Notes under the pieces: model-generated
The model's database searches: none
Told to the model about the DNA's origin: nothing
What the model saw: the letters and a program-made list of their open reading frames with translations, nothing else
Made by a program: the position numbers and the translations under genes
Assembly: GCA_038503075.1 (NCBI GenBank)
Contig: JBCAML010000021.1
Coordinates: 1,364,001-1,428,000 of the forward strand
Reading direction: 5' to 3'
Length of the DNA stretch: 64,000 bases
Source of the DNA: Gyromitra esculenta
Lineage: Eukaryota; Ascomycota; Pezizomycetes; Pezizales; Discinaceae
In this document: piece after piece, positions 31,325 to 43,107 of the stretch
How positions within the stretch are numbered: position 1 is the first letter of the stretch
Layout: each line of letters opens with the position of its first letter

Positions 31325-33058
31325 ATGCCAAACCCTTTCAAACCCATAGATAACTCGGCCAACCCTGCTCCCCCGGAGGTGTACAACTGGCGCATCTATG
31401 CCCTCGCGGTGTCAGCAGCTATGGGTTCCGCCATGTTCGGATACGATTCCGCCTTCATTGGCGGGTCCCTTTCGCTCCCTGCTTTCCAGACCAAGTTCGG
31501 ATTAACAGCGACATCAGGTGTGGAACTTGCGTCGCTCAAGGCAAACATTGTCTCAACTTTCCAAGCGGGATGTTTCTTTGGAGCGATTCTCTGCTATCCG
31601 ATGACGGAGAGGTTTGGTAGACGGTTTACCCTTATGCCGTGCGGCCTTATTTTCTGTCTTGGTGCGATTTTACAACTGGCTGCGAACGGTATGCTGGGGA
31701 TGATTTACGGTGGTCGTGTTCTTACTGGTATGTTACCCTCTGCAGTTCGCTTTGGAGAACTCGTACTGACACATTGCTAGGTATTGCCGTTGGTTCTTCT
31801 TCCCTGCTTGTTCCAATCTATATCTCAGAGTGCTCCCCTCCAGCAATCCGTGGCCGCATGATCGGCATCTTCGAAATCGTACTACAGTTCGCCCTCGTCG
31901 TTGGCTTCTGGGTCAATTACGGTGTCTCGATTCATATCCCCAACAGCTCGGACCGACAATGGCACGTTCCATTCGCTCTTCAGCTCGTCCCCGGCGCCGC
32001 GCTCACAATTTTAATGTTTTTCCAACCCGAGTCCCCTAGATGGCTAATCAAGGCCGGCCGGACCGAAGAGGCGCTCCGCAGCTTGACCAGAATCAGACAA
32101 CTCCCCGCCGAACATCAGTATATTGTGTGGGAGATCGATGCCTGCAACCAGCAGATTGAACATGAGTCTGCCCAGGGCGCGAACCAAGGTCTCCTGGGGA
32201 AGCTGAAGGAAATGATATTGCCCGGAAACAGAAACCGTCTCCTCATCGGAATGGCGCTCATGATGCTCCAGAATCTGTCTGGGATCAACGCACTGAACTA
32301 CTACTCGCCGACCATCTTCAAGTCTATCGGATTCACCGGCACCAGTGTTGGCCTTCTCGCGACTGGCGTGTTTGGCCTCGTCAAGGCGTTTTCGACCGTC
32401 CTCTTTATGTTTTTCGGCATCGACAAAGTAGGGCGGCGCAGGTCCCTGCTGATCGGGTCCGCCGGTGCCCTGGTCGCCATGTTCTATCTTGCGGGTTTCA
32501 CGAAGCTGTCGCATTCGTTCGAGGGAGAAGCGAAGCGCGGTCCAGGAGCTTACGTCGCTATCGTGATGATCTACGTCTTCGCCATCTTCTACGCCATATC
32601 ATGGAACGGCATTCCTTGGATCTTCTGGTTGGGAAACTCCCTCACTATATATTTATTACAAGGAAATACGCTAACAGTGTGGCTACAGCGCTGAGGTCTT
32701 CCCTACTGCCATTCGATCGGTCTGCCTCGTGTTCACGACCTGCACCCAATGGCTCGGCCAGTTCATCGTCGTCTATTCCACACCCTACATGATGAACAGC
32801 ATCACCTACGGCACCTTCCTCTTCTTCGGGTGCTCGATTGTCGTTGGTACCGTCTTTGCCTGGTGCTTCATGCCCGAGACGAAGGGACTGTCGCTCGAGG
32901 ACATGGATATCATGTTCAACCTCAAGGGACTTGCGCATAATCTGAGACCCGAGACTGATCGCATCATTGCCAGCAATAGGGAAGAGTTGAGGACAGGAGA
33001 GGTTAGCGATGAGACTATGGCGGAGAAATTTGGGGCTAAGCACGTGGAGGATGTTTAA
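31325..33058 (+). CDS. qutD: Quinate permease, MFS sugar porter family
   Basis: Plasma-membrane proton symporter for quinate, like QutD/QA-Y. Exons 31325-31727, 31781-32627 and 32689-33058, with introns of 53 and 61 bp, give 539 aa against about 533 for QutD. Twelve membrane segments are expected. Visible signatures are MFGYDSAFIGGSL in helix 1, ERFGRRF loop 2-3, RVLTG-IAVGSSSLLVPIYISE across splice 1 (sugar porter signature 2), PESPRWLIKAGR, NLSGINALNYYSPTIF, DKVGRRRSL, and WIFCAEVFPTAIR restored by splice 2, then PETKGLSLEDMD. The N-terminal MPNPFKPIDNSANPAPPEVYNWR is typical of quinate permeases. ATG 31325 is preferred over the long upstream frame, whose leader has no homology. Confidence 0.92.
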
Positions 33059-34562
33059 ACGGATGGGACTTTAATTCACCTGGCTTGGCTGGTTTAGATT
33101 GTCGATGATGATACCAATGTTTTTTGTTTTTTTCTTGAAAAGCTTTTTTTTTCCTTTTTTGTTCTGTATAATTTATGTAATTAAGTATGATGAGACTGCC
33201 CGTTTGTGAGTGTCTCGATGATGTCTTTTGCATTTATGTGGGATGTTTCAGCGAGCGGTTTTTATTTTTTCGGGAGGGTGTATATCTTCCATCTATATGT
33301 TTAGAAAGCTAAGTCTTTCAAATAAGAATTCTTTTATGTCCATGGTATGACATACGATTTGACTTCGTTTTCTCTTGGGCTCCTTAACCCCTTGCTTAGA
33401 TTCCACCAATTGACCTGCTCTCCCTAGATCTTCGAAGAGGGGCGTATCTAGCTAGCTATTCGTGGCAATAGTTCTTTACCACCCAAGACCCATGCTATAA
33501 AACCAAGCCTTTCCATTGTCTGATATTTTCATTCTGCTTCTTGGCGCATGGCAAAACCAACAGCCACGTCTTGTGACAGATGCGCTCAGTTCGCACATGT
33601 GGGGATCTGGAATTTCTCGCGTATCTCTCCTAGGGGACATCGTATGTAAATCAAACAGACTGCTGAAAAAACGTGGTGGCCAGTGCTGTGGCGGGGTATG
33701 TCGGAGTTGAAGCCGGTGGAGGTGCGTCGGCACGGAGAAACGATTTTACATACGTACATATTGTATCTTTTTTAAATTTATCCACAGCGAAGTAGGGATA
33801 TTTTCCCGTCCTCTCTGCTGGGAGCTGTCTGAAGAGTGAAGAAAGCGGGCCCTTCTACAGCTACTAGTTAGCGATCGAATAGCCACCAACGCACGCACGC
33901 AGCCACCAATTTAGTTCGCCGAGGAACAAGTTTTTCTCCTTCAAGGTAAGATGGGACGAAGAACCGGTAGGACTAAACCATGGAAACAGATCTCAATCTG
34001 TGTGGCCACGATGTGGTCGAGTTCTGCATTTCCAGATCACCGGATTGACGCTGATCATAAACATATGCATTTCTTGCCCCCTTGCTGGTGAGAGTGGTGG
34101 CTTTTTTCCGAAACTCCACGTCGAGCTCAGCGCAGAGTGGTTATGGAATTACCCGACACCAGAGACATGCATGCTCCGCTTCCTTCCCCAGGGTCTCATA
34201 CCCCGCACTCGCAGGGTTCTAGGTCGCGGCACGGAAAAGAATTTACGCCGCCTGCAGGGACCAGGTGTTGGATGCAAGAAACCCTGTGCTGTGGCCGAGG
34301 AGGTGGACATGGTGGGGGGGGCCCGCCGAGGGTGGCCGAGAGAGGCGATGGCCGAGATGGGGAGGGACGGATGGCGAGTTCTATAAAATATCCCCCGTGA
34401 ATAGTTCCAGATTTACGGCTTCTCACCCACTTCTGCAGAATCCCGTTTCGAATTTGCAAAAAAAAAGGTACGCTTTCCCCCAAGTCGGAAAGAGGAACCT
34501 GAAGCTCATCTAACACATCTCAGAGCTCCTCACAGCGCATCACTCGCCTTCTCCCCATCGCA
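33059..34562. other. Intergenic, includes promoter of the quinate dehydrogenase gene
   Basis: Begins with the T-rich 3' flank of the permease gene (poly-T runs 33119-33160, terminator-like). Frames at 33516-33710 and 34000-34513 have no domain. The last 150 bp are the C/T-rich leader of the next gene. Confidence 0.45.
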
Positions 34563-35561
34563 ATGGCTTCCAATACAGACACCCTCCAGCAATCCTACAA
34601 CCACGGCACTACCGCTCTCACATCGACATCCTACGCATCGCCCCTCAAGACCTATCTCTTTGGCTACCCAATCGCGCACTCCATGGCGCCGCTCCTCCAA
34701 AACTCCCTCTTCTCCGCAATAGGCACGAACTGGAACTACTCCCTCATCGAATCCACAGACAAAGCCGACTTCCTCCCAAAGCTGAAAGCCGACGACTGCA
34801 TCGGCGGCGCCGTCACGATGCCGCACAAAGTCGCGTTCATGGCGGAAGTCGACGAGCTCACGGAGGAAGCGCGCATGATCGGCGCAATCAACACCGTGTT
34901 CATCCGGAAGGACGCAGCGGGGAAGAAGCGCTACATCGGCACAAACACAGACTGCATCGGCGTCCGCGAAGCATTCCTGCAGAGCCACCCAGACATGGCA
35001 GCCCGCGCGAGGGGGAAGCCGGCGATGGTGGTGGGCGGAGGCGGCGCTTGCAGATCGGCCGTCTACGCCCTGTGGAAGTGGATCGGCGCATCAAAGGTCT
35101 ATCTCGTTAATCGCATCCCTTCGGAAATCACGGACATGATCGCGGCGTTCGAGGCAGCGGGCTTTCCGGGTGAACTCGTCCATGTGGCATCATTGGAACA
35201 AGCACAGTCGCTCGAGATCCCCGTCACGATCGTCGGCACGGTTCCAGACTTTCCGCCGAAGGAGCCGGGCGAGATGCTGGCGCGGGATATCGCGCTGGAG
35301 TTCCTGAAGAGGGAGGTGCCAGGTGCGGAGCAGGGCGAGAAGGGCTATGTTCACGAGATGTGCTACCACCCGCACCCCGTCACGGCGTTTTATAGACTCG
35401 CTGAGGAAAACGGGTGGGCTGTGATTCCGGGCACGGAGAGCATGACGCATCAGGGGATTGCGCAGCAGGTATTGTGGTGCGAAAAGCCGCTGGCGGAGTT
35501 TCCGGTGGAGCTGGGGATTAGGATTGTTAGGAAGGCGCTGGAGGAGGCGAGGAAAAAGTAG
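34563..35561 (+). CDS. qutB: Quinate 5-dehydrogenase
   Basis: Oxidises quinate to 3-dehydroquinate (and often shikimate to 3-dehydroshikimate); counterpart of QutB/QA-3. 332 aa in one exon, close to the 329 aa I recall for QutB. Substrate domain: YLFGYPIAHSMAPLLQNSLF, IGGAVTMPHKVAF with the catalytic Lys, and IGTNTDCIGVREAF with the catalytic Asp. Rossmann domain: AMVVGGGGACRSAVYALW, then KVYLVNRIPSE. The C-terminal half has VGTVPDFPPKEPGE, HEMCYHPH and ESMTHQGIAQQVLWC. It is the best QutB candidate among the dehydrogenases here because of the NTDCIG motif and length. Its gene follows the permease in the same orientation. Confidence 0.9.
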   Translation: MASNTDTLQQSYNHGTTALTSTSYASPLKTYLFGYPIAHSMAPLLQNSLFSAIGTNWNYSLIESTDKADFLPKLKADDCIGGAVTMPHKVAFMAEVDELTEEARMIGAINTVFIRKDAAGKKRYIGTNTDCIGVREAFLQSHPDMAARARGKPAMVVGGGGACRSAVYALWKWIGASKVYLVNRIPSEITDMIAAFEAAGFPGELVHVASLEQAQSLEIPVTIVGTVPDFPPKEPGEMLARDIALEFLKREVPGAEQGEKGYVHEMCYHPHPVTAFYRLAEENGWAVIPGTESMTHQGIAQQVLWCEKPLAEFPVELGIRIVRKALEEARKK

Positions 35562-36004
35562 GGCGTTTGTTTTCTTATATTATTGTTTTTGCTTTGGTTT
35601 AGGGGCGCGAATGTAAATATTACCTCTAGGAATTTGATGATTTCTACTTGTATAAAGGCTTCATATGAAGAGAAATATTTGGGCAGCAGCTCAAGGCCAA
35701 TTGGTGTCAAGACTATTATGTTCGCGCGAGAATCGGCAAGGGAAGCCTGAGCTCAGAGTGATTATCAACTACGTCCTGAAGCCAGTATTCTAGACAGAGC
35801 GAGATTCTACAAGTGATATAATGCGAGAAAATGTGCCAGAAAGCTAGCTGAACTCTCTGGGAATCTCTCCAAAGGATATGGCGATACAATCGCGAGTGAC
35901 ATCTCGTGACGGATCACCACCAAAACACAACCCAAAAAACACCAACAGCCATTACCACCTTCTATAGACGCCCCCCATGCCCCAGAAACACTAATAGTAC
36001 ATAT
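35562..36004. other. Convergent intergenic region
   Basis: Short 3'-to-3' spacer between the quinate dehydrogenase and the NTF2-like gene. T-rich and A-rich runs (35566-35600) are consistent with polyadenylation. Nothing else is seen. Confidence 0.45.
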
Positions 36005-36764
36005 TTATATATCCACCGTCCCCCCCTCCAACCACTGCTTCGCCTGCCAGTATAGCTGATCGTGTTTCTTCCCTGCAACACTCGCACCCTCGTTCCTGTG
36101 CCCCGGCATATCCAACATGACCTTCACCCCCATCGTCGCCTCTTGGCAGTACGCCAGATATCTATAACCCTTCGGGTAGTCCTTCAGCTTCTCATCGTCC
36201 AGCGCTGGCACTTTTCTTGGGTCCACGGCAATCAGCTTGTCCTTCTCGTACCAATGCCGCACGAAGCACGCGCCCCACTTCCCCTCGCGCTTCTCAAAGA
36301 AGAAGCAGAAGCGGCAGTCGGACTCGGCATCGACCTCACAGCCGTCGAGAGTGAAGCGCTGGGTGATGGTGGCCTTCATCTTGGTGACAGCACGCGCGCC
36401 CTGGATGTCGGTGGTGGTGCCGTGGATGCGGTGCATGATGAAGGCGCCACGGTCCATCCCGCCTTGCGAGGCAGCGATGAAGTCAGCGATGGGGGTGCGG
36501 CCGGTCCACGTGGTGTAGACGAAGGCGTCGGGGTAGTGGAAGATTGACTTGAAGTTTTCCCATTCGCAGGCGTCACTAGGAGGATTAGTTGGCTGTGGTT
36601 CGTTCTGGAGCGGAGGGAGAAGTGTGGCATATATACCGGTAGCATGGCCACCCTTCAGCAAGCTCGCGGATCTTGTACCGTTCGAGCGCGAGGTCGTCGG
36701 GGCCGTTATTGCGAATGGCAGTATCTGGTCTTGAGCCAGCTGGGAGAGAATGCAGATCAGCCAT
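36005..36764 (-). CDS. SnoaL/NTF2-like protein, unknown role in the aromatic cluster
   Basis: Exons 36637-36764 and 36005-36575, separated by a 61-bp intron (GTATAT...CTCCTAG), give 232 aa. Splicing restores the string [20 protein letters not shown]. Together with [29 protein letters not shown] and [15 protein letters not shown] this is the SnoaL_4/NTF2-like cone fold used by small dehydratases, cyclases and some cofactor-free hydroxylases. Later come Cys-rich [28 protein letters not shown], which has candidate catalytic His and Arg, and a C-terminal extension. No signal peptide. It is divergent from the hydroxyquinol dioxygenase gene with 562 bp between starts, so a role in hydroxyquinol formation or handling is plausible but not shown. 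ATG 36764 is chosen because the longer frame upstream in the other phase lacks homology. Confidence 0.8.
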
Positions 36765-37326
36765 TGCAGAGTTTGCTGTGGGTGGTGCTTGGAGATGGGC
36801 CTGAATTCGGAATACTGCCTAGAGCCCGCTGAGGTCTCGGAATTGCTGGACTCATATATATGCACCCTGCGAATAACTGTCTTCCAAACATCAATTGCAT
36901 GCCAATTCGGGTTATTCACGATGCCCTCATTGAGATGGGTGACAAACCCTAACCCTGTGCCGAGGCGGCTAAAGGTATATCCGCGGGCCAACGCAGCCAC
37001 TCGATAGCCGACAGTACGCGGCGGGAGGCCGAAAGGGGACAGCCTATTGATAGCGGCGGGGCAAAGAGGCATAGCGGCGGGGGACAGGGTCTGCCCCATG
37101 CCAGATGCGGATTATTAGATAATTGGTAAGGGAGATATAATCCACGTTGGTAATGAACAGTAGAGCATTGATAATTATTACCCATCTCTCCGCAGTGCAG
37201 GAACGGGCTGCTTATAACCCTCTCAGCAGCCCTCCCCCGCTCCCCCAGCCCCCCCCCATCGCCCCGTCTTCAGCTCCCAGTCCTCAATCCACTCCCATAC
37301 CTCCAATTACCCCCCCAGCACACACA
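36765..37326. promoter_or_regulatory. Divergent promoter of the NTF2-like and hydroxyquinol dioxygenase genes
   Basis: A 562-bp bidirectional control region. No good QA-1F palindrome is visible; the closest is an imperfect GGATTATTAGATAAT near 37107. The stretch before 37327 is C-rich (CCCCCAGCACACACA), a typical fungal leader. Confidence 0.45.
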
Positions 37327-38415
37327 ATGGATCCCTCCACCATCGCCATCCCCCCCATGCTCGATCTCACGGACGAGAACATCACGGCCAACACCCTCAT
37401 CATCAACTCCCAGGGCAGCGACAAGCGCTTCCAGTACCTCATGGCGCGCCTCGTCACCCATCTGCACGACTTTGCCCGCGAGACCCGCCTCACCACCGAC
37501 GAGTGGATGGCCGCAATCCACTTCCTCACCGCCTGCGGCCAAAAGTGCACAGACACCCGCCAGGAATTCATCCTCCTCTCCGACACCCTGGGCCTGTCCA
37601 TGCTCGTCGACGCAATGAACCACCCAAAGCCCCCCGGCGCCACCGAGGGCACCGTTCTCGGCCCCTTCCACACGCACGACGCGATCGAGTACGAGCACGG
37701 CGACTCCATCTGCAGCGCCGGCAAGGGCGAGCCCATGCTCGTCAAATGCACGCTGAAGGACACAGCCGGCAGGCCCGTCGCTGGCGCCTCAATCGATATC
37801 TGGGAAACCGACGAGACCGGCCACTACGATACCCAGTATGCAGGGCGCGAGGGTCCCGACTGTAGGGGTATTCTGCATAGCACGCAGGACGGGTTCTGGT
37901 TCAAGGGTATCAGACCGGTGCCGTATCCCGTGCCGGCGGACGGACCCGTCGGCGATATGTTGAAGAAGCTGCAGAGACACGCCTATAGGCCGAGTCATAT
38001 GCATTTCAAGATTAACGCCCCGGGATTCGATGAGCTTGTTACGTGAGTTTCCTTCCTTCTTCCCTTCCTTCCTTCCCTTCCTTCATTCCCTCCCTCCCTT
38101 CCTTTGCTCGACGGGCAATAGCTGATGATGTGTTACAGCGCCCTCTATATCCGCGGCGACCCGTACGAGACCTCCGACGCGGTCTTTGGCGTCAAGTCCA
38201 GCTTGATTGTCGACATCAGCAAGATCACGGACGCGGCCTTGGCAGCCAAGTACGGGATGCAGGTCGGCGATTGGCTGCTTGAGCGCGACTTTGTCATCAT
38301 CACTGACGACCAGAGCCGGCAATTGCGCGAGAAGCAGGCAGTCGAGGCGCTGCGCAAGCTGGGGAGCAAGGCAAAGTTGGTAGACGGGCTGCCGGTCGCG
38401 GAGGATTTAGATTGA
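37327..38415 (+). CDS. hqdA: Hydroxyquinol 1,2-dioxygenase (intradiol)
   Basis: Non-haem Fe(III) enzyme that opens hydroxyquinol (1,2,4-trihydroxybenzene) to maleylacetate. Exons 37327-38042 and 38139-38415 with a 96-bp CCTT-rich intron give 330 aa. The N-terminal helical dimerisation domain (about 15-110) is that of catechol/hydroxyquinol dioxygenases. The metal ligands are expected as two Tyr and two His: the Tyr in GHYDTQY and the Tyr and two His in HAYRPSHMHF. Other family features are EGTVLGPFH, GRPVAGASIDIWETDETG and DCRGILHSTQDGFWFKGIRPVPYPVPADGPVG. Splicing restores FDELVT-ALYIRGDPYETSDAVFGVK. Catechol 1,2-dioxygenase is the alternative, but the maleylacetate reductase in the same cluster favours hydroxyquinol. 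Confidence 0.9.
38043..38138 (+). repeat. Pyrimidine (CCTT)n microsatellite within the dioxygenase intron
   Basis: After the GTGAGT donor about 55 nt consist almost only of C and T in TTCC/CCTT units. The intron is longer than most in this window, probably through expansion of this repeat. Confidence 0.7.
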
Positions 38416-41400
38416 ATTGAATTGGATTGAATTTTCTCTGGATAAGAGGGGAAGAGGGGAAGATGGGAGTCGAGTGACTCGAGTCGAAGCTTTGATTTGA
38501 TTTTTTTGGATATGGGTCTTGGGTTTTCAGTGTTAGGTGCATGGTTCTCTCTTTTCTTCCTCTACTTCGCTTTGTATATATGTATGTATGTGATATTTGT
38601 GATGGGAAAGGCGATGGATGAAATTTTGAGTGCTATGTTTTCGTGCGAACCTGCCTTGGACCATTTGTCAGCGATGGATGCCCTTTCACTGCTCGAAGTT
38701 CTGCACCTATTATACGTCTTTATGTCATGATACGTGTTAGTAACTCTGAAGTATACATGGAATTTGGGAAACAGGTGCTCAAGTTGCACCCCCAGACCAC
38801 AATTAATGCGTTTCCCGGATTGCTGTCCAACTGCTGGACCATTGAAGACCCTGGGGGCTTTTATAGCAAAACACATATATTATCTGGTGTATATCTCTTT
38901 TATAGTCAACAGAATATCCACAGAGCCTAAGCAAGGCAACTAACTCTCCATAGAATATGGGCCATCTGCTGCACAGGTTTCCCTTTGCTGGCAGGCCGAC
39001 CGATATGTAAAGGTGTTCTTTCTGCAAATAAACAAACCCATCTGGCAGTAGGCCAACCTGGGCCCATTTACAAATGGGTTTAACGAGATACAGGTCAGAA
39101 AGACTTTACCCTAATTCTCCAACTGGGTCACAGCACAGCTATACGGGTCCTACCCAAGACCGAGAAAGCTCCCCAACATGATTCTGCCAAAACCTAAGCT
39201 ATGTATCTAAATTACAAAGTCTTGCATATAGTCTAACAACCTTCCTTCAGAGTACGTTTAAATCGCACTCCGTAGGTCGACGTCTCGACGTTAGTGATTT
39301 GACATATATCTGACCTCGACAGTTTCGAGCTCTACCTGTGAAAAGAGGACGATGGCCAATAAATCCTTATCAGTCCAGATCCTACAGTGCTATTTATCCC
39401 AGTGCCCAGCCCAGCGCGAAATACACTTTATATACTCCAAATGCAGGTTGATAAACCCTAACCCATAAGCAATAAATTTTGGAGCGAGGTAAGAGATTTT
39501 TGGAAGCGACGATCGGAGAATACTGCGTTTTGTTTATTGATCTAATGTTCCTCGGCGCAGTTTTTGCTATTTTTGGCGGTATGTGGTGTTTTTTGTAATG
39601 TCATGGTTTATCACTCGATTTTTCCAGGTCAGTGCGGTAATACTCTACTGTAGTGCGTAGGCGAGGGTGAACCATCTAGTCTTGAACATGGTGAATTAAT
39701 ATAGCTCAAGAGTGCTCGCCTGGTAAGCCTGGTGCTAGGGAGGCTGGCTCTCGAAAATATCCGAAATTGTGTTTCTCAAACCTTAGGGTTTCTAGGTTTG
39801 TGTGCGAGAAGATAGATCTTGCGCTAGCCTGTATAAGTTATTGACTAAGAGGAAAGGTCCATCGTGCCTCTCGGCTCATGATCGGGGTATCATGATTATC
39901 GGTTGATTAAACTGAGAAGTACAGTTTCAACAATAGACGTTATTGTTTAGGGGCTGCAATATTAATGGGTTAATCCATTTTGTTCGAGCGCGAAGTAAGG
40001 TTTGTAGTATCCTAGGGAGGAATCCAGCTAAACGCAGACCTCAGTATACCAGACCAGATGTCGCCGTTAGATATTCCCGATCTTAGATACTTGGCATTGC
40101 CGGAGCACCAGTTTACCGTTTGGGAATTCGATCGCTAGTTTCTACTTTAGAGGAATTTCTAATGCCTAGAACCCATGCCAGCAACGTTAACTTGTTGTAA
40201 AAGAATTGAGTAACACGATCTACCATTTTGACCAGACCAACCTTTCGTTCAGCCTTGAAAATAGTACTTTCCTAGCGAACCAGAGTCTTGTGAACTGATC
40301 AAACTCGACTCGAGGCGCTTCCAGCACCAGTAAATATATCACTAGATACGAATAGGTACCTCCATTGTCCAGCCTAGAATGCACATCTCCACCTCAAAAC
40401 AGGAACAGATCATGGTAAACCTGTTTTGTAGCGATCGGAATTTGATGATTAAAGCCTTATTCTAATCATCATTTTCGAACGGGATTCTTCTAAAATAATG
40501 ACGCTATTTTCGATTTGTCAGTAAGCAGTGAGGTACACGTACATTTGGTATGCACAGACTTCAAGAGGGTGTATATACGTGTTATTGATGATCGATACTA
40601 GCCGAAAAGATTAGACTGTCTTTCGTGTGCAAATTAAGTACGTAGCAACACAAAACCACAGCAAGCCCTTAGGTAGGGAGAAGCCCAAAGTCATAGAACC
40701 CTCTGGTTCTGAGAAAAATTCGATCAGATATTTGGATTCTCCATCTATCCTTTGGCAAACAAGAATTTCTCCTGTGATTTAGAGAGTGTTCTGATTTTGT
40801 TTTAGACTTGTTGTTGTCCAGTGCTTATTTAGTGTGCCCTCCGCTGCCAGGTACCCGCCTTGTACCAGAAGACTGTTTAAATTTTTCAGCTTGTAGTAAT
40901 TTTTCAGCTTGCAAGAGTGATAGCAGGGTCTTGTCCATAATAAAAACACGTCATCGAGCCATGTAGGCAGTATTCACAAAAGAGCTGTGTCTCTTTTGTA
41001 GAAAAGACCTATCACCCACAAAAAGGAAAAAAGGGGTAACCAAAGATGGGTCTGTAAATAACTCATTTCCTGGTGTCAGCGAAAGCTACGCCCCTGTCGC
41101 TTAACCAAAAATAGTTAAACCGTTGAAGGGAAAAACCCAAAGAGAAAGGCTTGTCTGTACCTCACCACTCGCTTCTTTGATTCTCAAGGCGGAGGAGTGG
41201 GCCAGGCCAGCGATAAGGCTGAATGGGATAGGAATTGGGGAACTATCGTGAGTGTGTAATGGAGTCTCCTGATATACTCACGTGGACAAAGCCCCACTCG
41301 CACTGGGGATTATTTGGGCCGGATCTGTCTCCGTGCCCAGCTATTGGCGAGCGTGCCCTGCTATCTGCAGCAAAGACCAAGAAGACTTATCGATGGGTAC

Positions 41401-43107
41401 AGACTCCAGGGATAAAAAGTATAAAACAACAGTTCAGTTCACAGACAATCAGCGATATAAGCCTTGCGGGGTTCCAGTAAAGCCGTCATAACCGTAGTCA
41501 CTTACTCAACATCTGTCTCATCGATGAGCACTGCCGATGTCTCCCTGCGTCTCTGGGACTTCCTCACGTCATAACTGGGAGCCTTGACCAATTAACAACC
41601 CTTAAATAGCCATGCCATACGTCTCGGCGGTGATTATCCGATTCACAAATCGTCACTCGCTTTTGGCTACTCATAGCCTCGATACTGGGTAAATTAGTAA
41701 ACTCCGGATAACCGCAATGGCGGTGGCTGGCTCGGGGTAGTCTTCCAACAACTGAGAGTCCCATATCACCGCAAAGTGGTGAGGAAGGAGAACGTAGGCG
41801 AGTCTTCCTCACTTCCTGGGCCGGTTGAGAAGCGCTAGGATCCACCAAACCGCTCTTGGGTCTCCGATTTGTTGACATCCACTAGCTCTTATCCGAGAAT
41901 TGGGTGCATCGTACAGAATTCGGCTGTGGACGAAGGCAAATGAAGTAGGCAGAGTAGAGTGTATGATTAGTCACCTATATTTCAAGGTCAAGTGTTATCC
42001 CCGAACACATAGTACGATATTCGAGGTAGAGACCATATTTTGCTGAAAGTACTGAAGTAATTGACCAAAGCAAAAGAAAAGATGTCTATGCCAGCCTATC
42101 CATAAGAGCTGCTTATTTAGCCAGGGGGAAAGCGTGGGAGGCGGAATAACGGAATAAAATACATTACGAGATTTCGTTTATTTGGTAACGAAGAACCAAC
42201 GTGTGCACTATTCTAATGTTAATACTTGCTGAACTTGGTTGGCGAACACCGATCTTTTCAGGATTAAACTTGATTAGGTTCAATTGGCGGACAATAATAC
42301 GTTTCCTACTGAAGCCCTCCTGATCAATCGGGCAGCATGCATCTCGGAAAGTAAGCCTTTTCCAGATCGAGCACCTTTTTTTAGATAGATATGTCATAGA
42401 ATCCAGGGAATCTCATGTGTTGGTACCTGCTCGACTATCACGAACTACCTCATCTTCAACGTTTCCTCGATATGTATTTTTGTAGGAAATGCAACAGACC
42501 TCTTTTACTGACTCCGGGTATCGCCGCGATGTTGCTTCCAGTTCCCACGAGGTTGTGTTCCACAAGCTTGATGTGGTGATTGCTTTTTTTTCCAGCGAAA
42601 GCTATCGTTGGATGAGGATTTAGTTGGCCCTTCGCTGCCAAACCCAGAAAGGACATTCATCCAAGCTTCCTTTATTGCAAGGGACCTGGTCGACGGTCCA
42701 ACCTGTCGCATTAGCGAACGCCGCCACTCACAAAGGCATCGCGTGCAGACGGTAGTCGTGATCAACCATGTCTATCTTGCTTGCTTTTTTCCTGCTGCTG
42801 ATCAAGGTCTCCAATTGTCACTAATTTGCGAGGATTTCTTGCTGTAATCCCCACCTTCGGCCTGTCTCAGATGGAGATTCCATGATGAGATTCCAGACCC
42901 ACGCCGCCCTCTGCCGTCCGCGGATACATATGGTGTGTCGATGGCTGCCTTCAGCCCGCTTGCCTGCTTGTTCTTCTCCACCTTTCAGCTTTCCGTCCAA
43001 AGTTTTTCAATAATCGACTGAAAACGCTGATTCCTCGCCAAACCCGAGTTGGTCGAGGGATATAGGGGATCGAATACGCTGGAAGAATAGGTGCAAATAT
43101 CAGGAAG
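38416..43107. other. Gene-poor AT-rich stretch
   Basis: 4.7 kb with no gene that I can support. Open frames are below about 105 codons and show no domain (for example 38643-38930, 41235-41480, 41564-41878 and 42608-42847). The first 150 bp hold the dioxygenase 3' end. AAACCCTAACCC near 39454 is a single telomere-like string, probably incidental. The stretch forms the boundary of the catabolic cluster. Confidence 0.5.

Noticed and set aside
39450..39465. AAACCCTAACCC telomere-like string (also short forms near 2450, 36942 and 54050)
   Set aside because: Only one or two units each, in both orientations. No sign of a telomere or interstitial array.
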